From: Deltaproteobacteria bacterium
GTDB taxonomy: Bacteria > Myxococcota_A > Polyangia > Haliangiales > JADYYK01
NCBI GenBank assembly: GCA_020853705.1
Contig: JADYYK010000100.1
Coordinates: forward strand, 1 to 54,317
Reading direction: 5' to 3'
Length of the DNA: 54,317 nt
The notes under the pieces: generated by a model
What the model was told of the DNA's origin: nothing
The model's input: only the letters and a program-made list of their open reading frames with translations
The model's database searches: none
Position numbers and translations under genes: made by a program
Shown: positions 26,258 through 38,192 of the stretch, in pieces
Position numbering within the stretch: the stretch's first letter is position 1
How the letters are laid out: each line of letters opens with the position of its first letter

Positions 26258-26985
26258 GGCCTGGCCGGCTGGTTGACGATCACGGGCAGCTTGGCCTTCC
26301 AGTCGGCCCAGGTCTGCGGGTTGCTCACGAGCTCGCACATGAAGTGGGCCACGTTGGCCATGCTGGTCTTGCCCGGTGAGAACAGGCCGTTGATCAGCCC
26401 CTCGTGCAGCGTGTAGGGCGAGACGTCGCCGTCCAGCAGCGAATCGGGTCGCACCACCGCCCACTCGACGAAGCGGCTGCCGGCGCCGAGCTGCTCGCCC
26501 AGGAGGTCCGCGGCGCGCTGGTTGTCCCGGGTCGGCGGCACCAGGCCCCGGAGCACCCAGAGCACCGCCCGCTCGGCGCCGCCGCGGCGCGCGTCGAGGC
26601 GCCCGGGGCGATGCACGGACACGCTGCTCATGAGGATGAACTTGACCGGCGCGGCGGGCGCGGTCGCGGCGATGGCGCGACACAGCCGCTGCGTCGCGCG
26701 GGTCACCAGGTCGCGCGGAGGACCGAAGATGCCACGCAGGCTGAGCACGTGACCGAGGCACGACAGCACGGCGTCGCAGCCACGCACGTGCTGCTCGAGC
26801 TCGGCGTCGGACAGCGCCAGCAGGTTGGCCTCGATGACGGTCAGCGCGGCGTGCCGCGCGACCTCGGGCGGGAGCTTGCTGCGCGAGCGCACGATGGCGC
26901 GCACGCTGACCCCGCGCTCGAGGAGCTGCCGGACCAGGCGCTGTCCAGTTCGTCCTGTGCCACCGACGACGAGGGCTGTCTGCAT
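26254..26985 (-). CDS. NAD(P)-binding SDR-type protein (NmrA/BVR-B like)
   Basis: The 243-residue protein starts MQTALVVGGTGRTGQRLVRQLLERGVSVRAIVR, an atypical SDR Rossmann fold (GGTGxTG), followed by AALTVIEANLL, CDAVLSCLGH and KFILMSSVSVHRPG. There is no canonical Tyr-x3-Lys pair, as in NmrA or flavin-reductase-like members that sense or use NAD(P)H. The C-terminal WADWKAKLPVIVNQPARP is unremarkable. It is the first gene of a two-gene unit with the DUF3592 protein and is divergent from the lipoprotein at 27088. Confidence 0.82.
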   Translation of the reverse strand: MQTALVVGGTGRTGQRLVRQLLERGVSVRAIVRSRSKLPPEVARHAALTVIEANLLALSDAELEQHVRGCDAVLSCLGHVLSLRGIFGPPRDLVTRATQRLCRAIAATAPAAPVKFILMSSVSVHRPGRLDARRGGAERAVLWVLRGLVPPTRDNQRAADLLGEQLGAGSRFVEWAVVRPDSLLDGDVSPYTLHEGLINGLFSPGKTSMANVAHFMCELVSNPQTWADWKAKLPVIVNQPARP

Positions 26986-27087
26986 GGCCTACCTATGGGG
27001 CTTCCGCACGACGAGCGCAAGCGGCGCGCGAGGCAGCGATGCGCTGCTCTGGAACGCGCGGCCGAATTGCGGTTAGGCTGCCTGTCC

Positions 27088-27657
27088 ATGCGGCTCGCGA
27101 TGGCAACGGCGCTGGTGGTCCTGCTCGGCTGTGGCGGCAAGAAGGCGCCGGCCGGGGGCGACTTCAAGGAGGTCGAGGCCAAGGTCGGGGAGGTCAACGC
27201 CAAGGTGCCCGCCAGCCTGCCGGCCCCGCTGACCTTCAAGGCGGCGCGGCTCGACAAGGATCGCCTCGGCGCGCTGCTGCCCGACGGCTGGGTCGAGTCA
27301 CAGACCCTGCCCGGGCTCTTCCAGCCGGCGGGGCAGGCAGTGCGCGATGGCTACCTGACCCGCTACGCCGTGGGCTCGAACTGCGACGGCGCCTGCGAGG
27401 CCAAGGACTGGGCCAGCGTCGTCAAGAGCAACGAGTTCGAGATCCCGCGCGGCGACGTCATCAAGGACGAAGCGCTCGGCGCCGACGGCCGCCTCCTCAT
27501 CAAGGACCAGGACGGCACCCTGGTGCTGCGTCTCGCTCGCTGGAAGGCGGGCGCCTCGCGCTACTTCTACTGCAAGGTGACGCTGGAGGCCGACGCGCGC
27601 CCCGCCGCCGACGCCTTCGAGGCCGCCTGCCGCGCCCTGACCCCGCTGCGCTGGTAG
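27088..27657 (+). CDS. Lipoprotein of unknown function
   Basis: The 189-residue protein has the signal MRLAMATALVVLLGCGGKK (lipobox VLLGC, Cys15), then a helical linker (FKEVEAKVGEVNAKV) and a globular domain with a Cys pair (GSNCDGACEA) and ALLPDGWVESQTLPG. No family was recognised. The ATG at 27088 gives a complete signal peptide; no other gene follows in the same direction without a gap. Confidence 0.75.
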   Translation: MRLAMATALVVLLGCGGKKAPAGGDFKEVEAKVGEVNAKVPASLPAPLTFKAARLDKDRLGALLPDGWVESQTLPGLFQPAGQAVRDGYLTRYAVGSNCDGACEAKDWASVVKSNEFEIPRGDVIKDEALGADGRLLIKDQDGTLVLRLARWKAGASRYFYCKVTLEADARPAADAFEAACRALTPLRW

Positions 27658-27705
27658 CGCGGCCGACCCGCCCCGCCGAGGTGATGGTCGGGGGGAGGGG
27701 AGAGC

Positions 27706-27895
27706 TCAGGCGAACGCGGGCGCCAGGCCGGTCAGCGTGTAGTACGCCCACGGCCCCGACCACAGCCACGGCTCCGGCGACCCCTCTGCCGGCCCCTTGG
27801 CCATGCGCTGCTCGAAGATCTCCGCGAGCTGCTTCCTGGCCGCCGTCGTCGGCGCGACCCTCTCGCCGCGTCAGCGCGTGATAGAGGTCGACCAT
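27706..27895 (-). pseudogene. C-terminal remnant, possibly of a CHAT-domain protein
   Basis: On the minus strand MVDLYHALTR (from 27895) is followed, after a one-base shift near 27865, by ERVAPTTAARKQLAEIFEQ, RMAKGPAEGSPEPWLWSGPW and AYYTLTGLAPAFA to a TGA at 27706-27708. The ending resembles the last strands of caspase-like CHAT domains (PYYWAxFVLxG), but this is a weak similarity. The upstream bulk of the gene is missing and the apparent start overlaps the opposite-strand start of the next gene, so this looks like a truncated, frameshifted leftover. Confidence 0.45.
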
Positions 27896-28505
27896 GCGCA
27901 GCCGGTTGCTGGTGTTCGTCGTCGCGACTGTCACTGCCGTCGCCGCCGTCGCCTGCCAGCGCAAGCAGCGCGGTCCCGAAGGGCGCTCTCGCGCCGTCGG
28001 CACTCTCGTCCTCGACGGCCTGGCAGCCGACGACGCGGCAGGGTGGGGCACCGAGGCCAAGATCCTGGTCAGTCGCGCCGCCATCCTCGACGTGGTGGAG
28101 AGACTGCGCAGAAGCGGCACCGAGCTCGACCCCGAGCTCCTCCGCCGCGCGGCCACCGCCAGGCGCGTCCCCGACAGCCGCATCCTCGAGGTCTCCGTCC
28201 GTCTCGACGACGCCGCCGTGGCCGCCGCGACCTGCAACATGCTGCTCGAGGCCTACCTCGACCGCCGTCTCACCCGCGCCCGCGCCGGCGCAGACCTGCG
28301 CCAGAAGCAGCTCGTCGAGCTCCGCGCCGCCCGCAACGGCGACGCCGGCCTCGATCCAGTCGCCGAGGAGCTCTACCGCACCACGCTCGGCCGCCTGGCC
28401 GAGGCCCAGCTCGCCTCCCGCACCACACAGCGCGACGGCTACCTCCTCGACCCCTGCGTCGTGGCGCGCCCCACGCGCACCAGAGGCTCCCAGGGCCGAT
28501 GGTGA
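27894..28505 (+). CDS. Wzz/GNVR-like periplasmic protein, short
   Basis: The 203-residue protein has an N-terminal membrane helix or lipobox-like segment (LLVFVVATVTAVAAVAC, Cys20). It then shows a pattern typical of the polysaccharide co-polymerase (Wzz) periplasmic region: ILVSRAAILDVVERLRRSG, ARRVPDSRILEVSVRLDDAA, AAATCNMLLEAYLDRRL. The long coiled coil and second helix of true Wzz proteins are missing, so it may be a cut-down or decayed copy. Part of it (27991-28059) is repeated at 37406-37474. Its ATG overlaps the remnant on the other strand. Confidence 0.55.
   Translation: MRSRLLVFVVATVTAVAAVACQRKQRGPEGRSRAVGTLVLDGLAADDAAGWGTEAKILVSRAAILDVVERLRRSGTELDPELLRRAATARRVPDSRILEVSVRLDDAAVAAATCNMLLEAYLDRRLTRARAGADLRQKQLVELRAARNGDAGLDPVAEELYRTTLGRLAEAQLASRTTQRDGYLLDPCVVARPTRTRGSQGRW
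27991..28059 (+). repeat. Copy A of a 69-bp dispersed repeat
   Basis: Lies inside the Wzz-like gene and encodes RAVGTLVLDGLAADDAAGWGTEA-like residues. It matches copy B at 37406-37474 with 64 of 69 bases identical. Confidence 0.85.
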
Positions 28506-28533
28506 TGGGGTACCGTCACCGCGGAGGAGCGCC

Positions 28534-30297
28534 ATGGGTTGGTCGGTCTACTATCAGGTCGTGCGTGAGCGGCGGCTGGACGCGGCCGAGCTGGCCCTGG
28601 TCGCGAGCCTGGTGCGTGATGCCAACGCGCAGCCGTGGGACGCGGAGTCGTTCGGCCTGGCGGTCCCGGCGGTCGAGCAGCCCAGCGGGGTCATCGCGCG
28701 CGGCTGCACCAAGCTGTCGATGGACGACGGCTCGGAGGATGGCGAACGGATCTGTGACGCGCTGAGCAAGCTGCAGGCGCTGCTGCCCAGCGCCAGCGTG
28801 CGCGCCGCCGACGACTTCGAGCAGCTGGGCTGGAACGCCGCCCAGCAGCGCTTCGATTTCGGGGCCCGCGAGCGCCGCGCCCTGCACGACGACGAGCACC
28901 CAGGTGACTGGTCCTCGGTGCTCACGCTGGTGCCCGCCGACGCGCCGGTGCGGCCGGCGACGCTGGCCGCCGCGCTGGCGGCGGTGGCCGCGGGCAGCGG
29001 GCTCGACGCCGCCAGTCGCCACGACGACGTCCTCATCGGCGAGGCGCTGGAGGCGATGTCGGCCCCCGAGGCCGTGACCGACCCGCTGCGCGCCGTGCTC
29101 GCCGCCTGCGACCCCGACGCCGTCGCGCGGGCCGCGCTGGCGCGTTACCCCGAGATCCAGCACGGCTACCACACCCGGTCCGCCATCCACGACGCCCTGC
29201 GCGCGGTGACCGACGTCCCCGCGCTCGCGGCCGCCTTCGTGACGGCGTGGGGCCAGCCCCGCGGCACCTACTACTACGGCGACCTGTCGCTGCCTGACGG
29301 CTTCGCGGCGGCCATCGCGGCCGAGCCGCTGGTGCAAGACCGGCTGCTCGCCGACCTCGCCGACCTCGACCAGGGCCGCGCCGACAGCGACCTCGCGCAG
29401 CGCCGCAGCGCCCGCGCTGCTGACCTGCTGGCCGCGTCGCGCACGCCACGGGCCCGGCGCTGGATGATCGAGCTTTTGGCTCGACGCCGCGGCACCGAGG
29501 CCTCGCACGCGGTGCGCTACCACCTCCTGCTGCCCGTGATCGAGGGGCTGGGCCGCCACCCCGACCCGGCGCTGGCGCCCACCCTGCTGCTGGCGCTGCA
29601 CGGCGGTGATGGCTGCACGCGCGCCGACAAGCAGGCCATCCTCGGCGCCGCCCAGGCCGCGCCCGAGCTCACGCTGCCAGTGCTGCGCAGCCTGCTCGAG
29701 CGTGGCGTCGCACTCGCGGGCGCGCTCGCGGCGGCGCGGGGCATGGGTGCCCGCGCGCTGGCGCTGGCCGACGTCATCGAGCCCTACCTGCGCTATCCCC
29801 TGCGCTGGGTCAGGCTGGAGTCGCGCGACGCGCTGGCCGCCCTGCGCGGCACCGCGCCCGAGGCCGAGGCTCCGGGCCCCGAGCCGGAGAGCTCGGTCCT
29901 GCACCCCGACCGCGAGGTCCGCCACGAGGCCCTGCGCCAGCTGCACGACCGCAAGGACACCTCGCTGTTCCACTCCCTGGTGATCGCCGAGCTCATCGAC
30001 GCCGAGCTGCGCCGGGTGACCGACTTTCCCGGGCTGCCCTTCAGCTGGTGGGAGTGGAAGGGCCTCTTGCCCGAGGCCATCATCCAGGGTCGCCCGGCCC
30101 AGCGCGCTGCCTGGGTGCGCAGCGAGGCCGCCGCGGCGCTCGGGCCGCAGCGCATCCTGGGCCCCATCGCCGCGGTGCAGGAGCGCCCGCCGGCCGAGGT
30201 CGCGGCCGGCTACCCAGCGCAGCACTTCCACCTCGACCCGGCCACGCACGCCGCGCTGCTCGCCGCCGAGGCCCGCGCGCTGGCGGCGCTGCTGTAG
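28534..30297 (+). CDS. Large hypothetical protein, HEAT-like helical repeats
   Basis: The 587-residue protein lacks a signal peptide. It opens MGWSVYYQVVRERRLDAAELALV, a start seen in a myxobacterial cytoplasmic group, and then is mostly paired helices (residues 185-480) of HEAT/armadillo style (TSLFHSLVIAELIDAELRR, LAPTLLLALHGGDGC, VRLESRDALAALRG). A C-terminal piece contains PAQHFHLDPATHAALLAAEARALAALL. A protein-binding scaffold is plausible but unproven. It stands alone, with a possible hairpin just downstream. Confidence 0.65.
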   Translation: MGWSVYYQVVRERRLDAAELALVASLVRDANAQPWDAESFGLAVPAVEQPSGVIARGCTKLSMDDGSEDGERICDALSKLQALLPSASVRAADDFEQLGWNAAQQRFDFGARERRALHDDEHPGDWSSVLTLVPADAPVRPATLAAALAAVAAGSGLDAASRHDDVLIGEALEAMSAPEAVTDPLRAVLAACDPDAVARAALARYPEIQHGYHTRSAIHDALRAVTDVPALAAAFVTAWGQPRGTYYYGDLSLPDGFAAAIAAEPLVQDRLLADLADLDQGRADSDLAQRRSARAADLLAASRTPRARRWMIELLARRRGTEASHAVRYHLLLPVIEGLGRHPDPALAPTLLLALHGGDGCTRADKQAILGAAQAAPELTLPVLRSLLERGVALAGALAAARGMGARALALADVIEPYLRYPLRWVRLESRDALAALRGTAPEAEAPGPEPESSVLHPDREVRHEALRQLHDRKDTSLFHSLVIAELIDAELRRVTDFPGLPFSWWEWKGLLPEAIIQGRPAQRAAWVRSEAAAALGPQRILGPIAAVQERPPAEVAAGYPAQHFHLDPATHAALLAAEARALAALL

Positions 30298-30332
30298 CCG
30301 ACCCGCGCCGCTGACGTCACGGGTGGTCATGG

Positions 30333-30353
30333 TCGCCGCGCCGATGGCGGCGA
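30333..30353. terminator. Possible hairpin after the HEAT-like gene
   Basis: TCGCCGC and GCGGCGA pair around a 7-base loop, 36 bases past the stop at 30297. No T run follows. A perfect TGACGTCA palindrome lies just upstream at 30312-30319. Confidence 0.3.
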
Positions 30354-30392
30354 AGCGTCCGAGGTGAGACAGTGTCCCCTGGGGGGGCGCGC

Positions 30393-31004
30393 ATGGAGCG
30401 ACGGCATCCGCGGGGTGGGCTCATCGTGGCAGGGCTGGTGGTGGTCGCGCTCCTTTCGCAGGCCAGCACGGCGCGGGCCGAGGTCCGCCTCGGCCTGGGG
30501 TTGGGCGTCAACTCCAGCTGGTACTCGGTCTCGCCGGAGCCGCCGTCGCTGGACGGGAAGACCGGCGTCATCGCGGGCGGCTTCCTCGAGGTCGGGTTGT
30601 CGAGGATGTTCGCCGTGCAGCCCGGCCTGCGCTACACGCAGAAGGGCTTCGCCTCCGCTGGCTACGACCAGACCGAGCACTACGTCGAGGTCCCGCTGCT
30701 GGTGAAGGCGCAGTTTCGCGCCACCGCCAAGGTGCTCCCCTATGTCATCGCCGGCCCCAACCTCGGCTACGAGGCCGCGTCGTACTACTCGGTCCTGGCC
30801 GCCGGCGTGCTGTTCGAGAAGCTCGACGTCGCCCTCGACCTCGGCGCCGGCGTCACCTTCGAGGTCTCCCCCAGGCTGAACGTCTTCCTGCAGAGCTGCG
30901 TCTCGCTGGGGCTCGTCAACGTGGTGGACACCTCGGAGCACCCCGACACCTCCGCCAGCTCACGTGGCATCCAGGTCAGCGGCGGGGTCTCCATCCGGCT
31001 GTGA
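30393..31004 (+). CDS. Outer-membrane beta-barrel protein
   Basis: The 203-residue protein has a signal peptide (LIVAGLVVVALLSQASTARA, cleavage after ARA) and alternating amphipathic strands (EVRLGLGLGVNSSWYS, VIAGGFLEVGLS, FAVQPGLRYTQKGF, YVEVPLLVKAQF, VLPYVIAGPNLGYEA). It ends with VSGGVSIRL, the terminal barrel strand with Leu last. This matches the PorT/OMP_b-brl_2 type of eight-stranded barrel. The ATG at 30393 follows a G-rich stretch; a GTG at 30372 is possible. The role is probably structural or sensory at the outer membrane. Confidence 0.8.
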   Translation: MERRHPRGGLIVAGLVVVALLSQASTARAEVRLGLGLGVNSSWYSVSPEPPSLDGKTGVIAGGFLEVGLSRMFAVQPGLRYTQKGFASAGYDQTEHYVEVPLLVKAQFRATAKVLPYVIAGPNLGYEAASYYSVLAAGVLFEKLDVALDLGAGVTFEVSPRLNVFLQSCVSLGLVNVVDTSEHPDTSASSRGIQVSGGVSIRL

Positions 31005-31050
31005 CGCACCCGCCCTGAGCTGGTGACCCGCGCGCCCTGGCCGGGGCGCG

Positions 31051-34728
<3,678 letters not shown>

Positions 34729-34779
34729 GGCGGGCCTCCGCGTTCCGGCATCCGGCTGGCTGGTGATACAGTAACCTCC

Positions 34780-35646
34780 TTGGCCCCCCACCCGCTGCTG
34801 TCTGCGCTCCGGCGCGCGGCGCCTGGTCGCGCGGAGGAGCTGGCCCCCGACGAGCTCGAGCACGCGCTGGCCGCGCTGTGCCGCGACGCCGCCGCGGCCT
34901 GGCCCAGGGTCGAGGTCGACCGCGAGCGCTTCGTCGAGCACCTCGCGGTGCGCGCCCCGGACGGCGCATTCCCCGCGGCCCTGGCGGCGCTGCACAGCTC
35001 CGACCTGTACCTGGCCTGCGCGCTGGCCAGCGGCGATGACGCCGCCGCCGCCGCCTTCCGCGCCCGCATCATCGACGATCTCGACGAGCGCATCGTGCCC
35101 GCCGCGCAGGGCCGCCTCGACGAGGTGCGCCAGCGCGTGTGCGAGCGCCTGCTGGTGGCCGACGGCGCGCCGCCGCGCATCGCGTCGTACCGCGGGCAGG
35201 GCGCGCTGCACGCCTGGGTGCGCGTGACCGCGGCGCGGATCGCCCTCGATCTGGTGCGCGCCGAGCCCGAGCGCTCGCTCGGCGAGGCCGCGCTGGCGGC
35301 CGCGGCGCCGGCCGGCCCCGACCCCGAGCTGGCCCACGTGCGGGCGACCACGCGGGCCGCGCTGGCCAGCGCCATCGAGCGCGCCGCCGCCACCCTCTCG
35401 GTCCGCGAGCGCACGCTGCTGCGCCTGAGCCTGCTCGACGAGCTGACCATCGACGATCTGGCGGCGCTGTACCGCGTCCACCGCGCCACCGCCGCGCGCT
35501 GGCTGAGCGCCGCGCGTGATGCCCTGGGCCAGGCCGCTCGCCGCGAGCTGGCCGACGGGGCTCGGCTGGCCGCCGACGAGCTGACCTCCGCGCTGCGCGT
35601 GCTCGACACCCAGCTCGACCTGAGCTGGTCACGCTTCCTCCTGTAG
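34780..35646 (+). CDS. Myxobacterial-type RNA polymerase sigma-70 factor (TTG start)
   Basis: The 288-residue protein ends with region 4: LSVRERTLLRLSLLDELTIDD, then LAALYRVHRATAARWLSAAR (a helix-turn-helix). Its middle carries IASYRGQGALHAWVRVTAARIALDLVR, a signature of the TIGR03001-type sigma factors of myxobacteria. No ATG is near; the TTG at 34780 gives MAPHPLLSALRR and keeps all conserved parts. It is divergent from the kinase-ATPase with 51 bases between them, so the two probably act in one regulatory system. Phosphorylation control is inference. Confidence 0.85.
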   Translation: MAPHPLLSALRRAAPGRAEELAPDELEHALAALCRDAAAAWPRVEVDRERFVEHLAVRAPDGAFPAALAALHSSDLYLACALASGDDAAAAAFRARIIDDLDERIVPAAQGRLDEVRQRVCERLLVADGAPPRIASYRGQGALHAWVRVTAARIALDLVRAEPERSLGEAALAAAAPAGPDPELAHVRATTRAALASAIERAAATLSVRERTLLRLSLLDELTIDDLAALYRVHRATAARWLSAARDALGQAARRELADGARLAADELTSALRVLDTQLDLSWSRFLL

Positions 35647-35754
35647 TTCTCGCGAATTACGCGCGTGATGCTGATTTCGTGCGACCGCCGCCCGCGGGCT
35701 CCGTCTTGGCAGCGAACGACGCGCGAGGTCGCGTCACAGCACCAGGAGCCTGCC

Positions 35755-36648
35755 ATGATCGGTTCGAGAGTCATCGTGTCCTTCGCGCTCGCCACCACCC
35801 TGCTCGCCGGCGCCTGCGCGTCCGAGCCCGAGCCCGAAGACGGCCTGCCGCCGCTGGTCGGCACGCCGGCCGAGGAGCCTGGCTTCGCCGCGGCGACCGC
35901 CGACCCCGGCAAGGCCGACTGGTTCGGCACCTCGCCCGAGACCTGGCGTCGCTTCTGGTACTGGAAGTACTACGGCCAGGTCAGCGCCCCGCTGGAGTCT
36001 CTCCCGCAGAGCCCGCCGTTCAACGGCACGCGCACGGTGCTCTTGATCCCGGGCACCACCATCGGCGCCGAGTTCTTCGTGCCGATGGCCAACCGGCTGC
36101 GTCGCGACGGCTTCGACCCGGTGATCTGGGCGCCGAGCGACCTGTTCACCGACAGCCTCGAGGTCGGCGCGCAGCGCATCTCGGCCCAGGTGCAGCGCGT
36201 GCTGGCCTCACGCGGCATCACCAAGCTGCACCTGGTGGCCCAGTGTGACGCCGGGGTCGCCGCGCGGTACTACGCCCAGCTCCTCGGCGGCAACCGCGCC
36301 ATCGATCAGCTGGTCACCTTCGTGTCGGCGCACCACGGCTCCTCGGCGGCACCGATCGCGGGCTGGTGGACGGGCTGGCCCGCGCTGGCGGACATCAAGC
36401 CGGGCAGCTCCTTCATGCAGCGCCTGAACGCCGCGCCGCTGCCGGCCGGCCTGCGCTTCACCTCGATCTACAGCTGCCGCGACGAGTACATGTGGCCGCA
36501 GACCACCTCGCGCGTGCCCGGCGCCACCAACGTCGAGTTCTGCAACCACGCCATCGGCCACTTCGACCCGTTCTGGGATCGCCCGGTGTACGAGCGCATC
36601 CTCCTGACGCTGCGCGGCCAGGGCGCCACCGCGCCGACGTCGTACTGA
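35755..36648 (+). CDS. Secreted alpha/beta hydrolase (lipase-like) with Cys nucleophile
   Basis: The 297-residue protein has a lipoprotein signal (VSFALATTLLAGAC, Cys21) and an alpha/beta-hydrolase core. LLIPGTTIGAEFFVPMANRLR forms the oxyanion strand, HLVAQCDAGVAARYY the nucleophile elbow, TSIYSCRDEYMWP the acid (Asp243) and NHAIGHFD the His (near 269). The elbow is normally G-H-S-x-G; here Ser is replaced by Cys164 (codon TGT at 36244). Asp, His and the rest fit a triacylglycerol-lipase-type family. AGGAG lies 7 bases before the ATG at 35755. Substrate unknown. Confidence 0.8.
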   Translation: MIGSRVIVSFALATTLLAGACASEPEPEDGLPPLVGTPAEEPGFAAATADPGKADWFGTSPETWRRFWYWKYYGQVSAPLESLPQSPPFNGTRTVLLIPGTTIGAEFFVPMANRLRRDGFDPVIWAPSDLFTDSLEVGAQRISAQVQRVLASRGITKLHLVAQCDAGVAARYYAQLLGGNRAIDQLVTFVSAHHGSSAAPIAGWWTGWPALADIKPGSSFMQRLNAAPLPAGLRFTSIYSCRDEYMWPQTTSRVPGATNVEFCNHAIGHFDPFWDRPVYERILLTLRGQGATAPTSY

Positions 36649-36684
36649 CGACACAGGCCGGCCTTTTCTGCGAAACTGGCGGCG

Positions 36685-37368
36685 ATGAGCGGCCACTTCA
36701 CGCCCGACCTGTTCGGCTTCCTGAAGGACCTCCGCAAGCACAACGACCGCGACTGGTTCAACGCCAACAAGGCGCGCTACGAGCGCAGCGCCCGCGATCC
36801 GCTGCTGCGCTTCATCGCCGAGCTGGGGCCGGGGCTGGCCAAGCTCAGCGCGCACTTCGTGGCCGATCCTCGGCCGGCCGGCGGCTCGATGTTGCGCATC
36901 CACCGCGACGTGCGCTTCAGCAAGGACAAGAGCCCCTACAAGACCGCGCTGATGGCTCACTTCGGTCACGATCAGGGCGAGGAGGGCGCGACCCCGGCGC
37001 TGTATCTGCGCCTGACGCCAGGCGACTCGGCGGTCGGCGCGGGGATCTGGCGCCCGGCTCCACCCGCCTTGAAGCTGATCCGCGAGCGCATCGTGGCGGA
37101 CACCAAGGGCTGGCGGCACGCCACCTCGGGCCGCACCCTGGGGCGGGCCTGCGCGATGGCGGGCGAGTCCCTGAAGCGACCGCCGCCCGGCTTCGATCCC
37201 GCACATCCCTGCGTGGAGGATCTCAAGCGCAAGGACTTCGCGCTCATCACCTCGTTCGACGACGCGCAGGTCGGAAGCCCCAGGTTCCTCGCCGACGTCC
37301 TGTCGGCCTATCGCTCGTTCAAGCCCTTCCTCGGCTTCCTCGCGGGCGCCGTCGGCCTGCGCCTCTGA
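36685..37368 (+). CDS. DUF2461 (TIGR02453) family protein
   Basis: The 227-residue protein has the full family pattern: LFGFLKDLRKHNDRDWFNAN, GSMLRIHRDVRFSKDKSPYKT, YLRLTPGDSAVGAGIWRP and CVEDLKRKDF near the end. The family is common in bacteria and of unknown function. It is probably cytoplasmic because no signal is seen. The ATG at 36685 starts the conserved helix. A 36-base gap separates it from the hydrolase gene. Confidence 0.92.
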   Translation: MSGHFTPDLFGFLKDLRKHNDRDWFNANKARYERSARDPLLRFIAELGPGLAKLSAHFVADPRPAGGSMLRIHRDVRFSKDKSPYKTALMAHFGHDQGEEGATPALYLRLTPGDSAVGAGIWRPAPPALKLIRERIVADTKGWRHATSGRTLGRACAMAGESLKRPPPGFDPAHPCVEDLKRKDFALITSFDDAQVGSPRFLADVLSAYRSFKPFLGFLAGAVGLRL

Positions 37369-37405
37369 CCGCCCGGGGCAGCGGCCGCTCAGCTGCTCTT
37401 GTAGC

Positions 37406-37474
37406 GCGCCCTCGGCACCCTCGTCCTCGACGGACTGGCGGCCGACGACACGGCAGGGTGGGGCACCGAGGCCA
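37406..37474 (+). repeat. Copy B of the 69-bp dispersed repeat, in a non-coding gap
   Basis: This copy sits in the 251-base region 37369-37619 between the DUF2461 gene and a lipoprotein gene. It is cut off at both sides relative to copy A, so it appears to be a fragment of a gene like the Wzz-like one. The rest of the gap has no convincing gene; a short minus-strand C-terminus-like end (ARYKSS at 37389) may be another scrap. Confidence 0.8.
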
Positions 37475-37619
37475 GCCGCGCCGGCCGGCCGGCTGGCGCC
37501 TGCCAGGACAGCGGCGTCACACTCCTGCGGGCAGGAGGTGGCAAGCGCGGGCCGCGTCGCGGGGGTTCGCCAACTTGCGTGCCTTCGCGCGCGGCACGTG
37601 GTTTGCTCTCAGAGCTGCC

Positions 37620-38120
37620 ATGCGCACTGCACTGACCCGTCTCGCCCTGCTGCCCCTCGCCCTCCTGCTGGCCGTGTCCGGCTGCGAGACCGAGGGCCCC
37701 ACCTACTCGAACCAGATCGTCAGCGTCCGCTACGTCTCCTGGGCCGAGTTCGGCCAGGTCGGGATGACGCTCCTGGTCGCCGACAGCGGTGAGGCCTCCG
37801 TGGTGGTCGAGTTCGGCGAGCGAGACGGCACCCCGGCCCCCCCCGCCGAGCGCCGGATGGGGACGCTGCAGCCCGCCGACCTGGTCCGTCTCAAGCAGGC
37901 CGCCGTCGAGGCCGACCTCGCCACGCTGGAAGGCCCCTTCGACTGCGCCCACTACAAGGGCTGCTCGGCCGACGGGCCCACCGGCACGCTGGAGATCACC
38001 GTCGACGGCGTCACCAGCAGCGTCTTCATCGATCGCAACATTCCCGACGACAAGCTGCCCGACCGTCTGCGCGCCATGCTCGACCAGCTCACCGTCGTCC
38101 AGCGCGCCCTCCCGCGCTGA
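37620..38120 (+). CDS. Small lipoprotein of unknown function
   Basis: The 166-residue protein has the signal MRTALTRLALLPLALLLAVSGC (Cys22), then a beta-rich domain (IVSVRYVSWAEFGQVGMTLL, EASVVVEFGERDG) and a Cys pair (FDCAHYKGCSADG) that may form a disulphide. TGTLEITVDGVTSSVFIDRNIP suggests an immunoglobulin-like or lipocalin-like fold. No family was recognised. Confidence 0.75.
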   Translation: MRTALTRLALLPLALLLAVSGCETEGPTYSNQIVSVRYVSWAEFGQVGMTLLVADSGEASVVVEFGERDGTPAPPAERRMGTLQPADLVRLKQAAVEADLATLEGPFDCAHYKGCSADGPTGTLEITVDGVTSSVFIDRNIPDDKLPDRLRAMLDQLTVVQRALPR

Positions 38121-38192
38121 GGCCCCCAGGACCGATGGTCGGTCACGACCCCGGCTGCGGCGGCCCGCAATCCTGGCATGCGTCGCCTGCGC

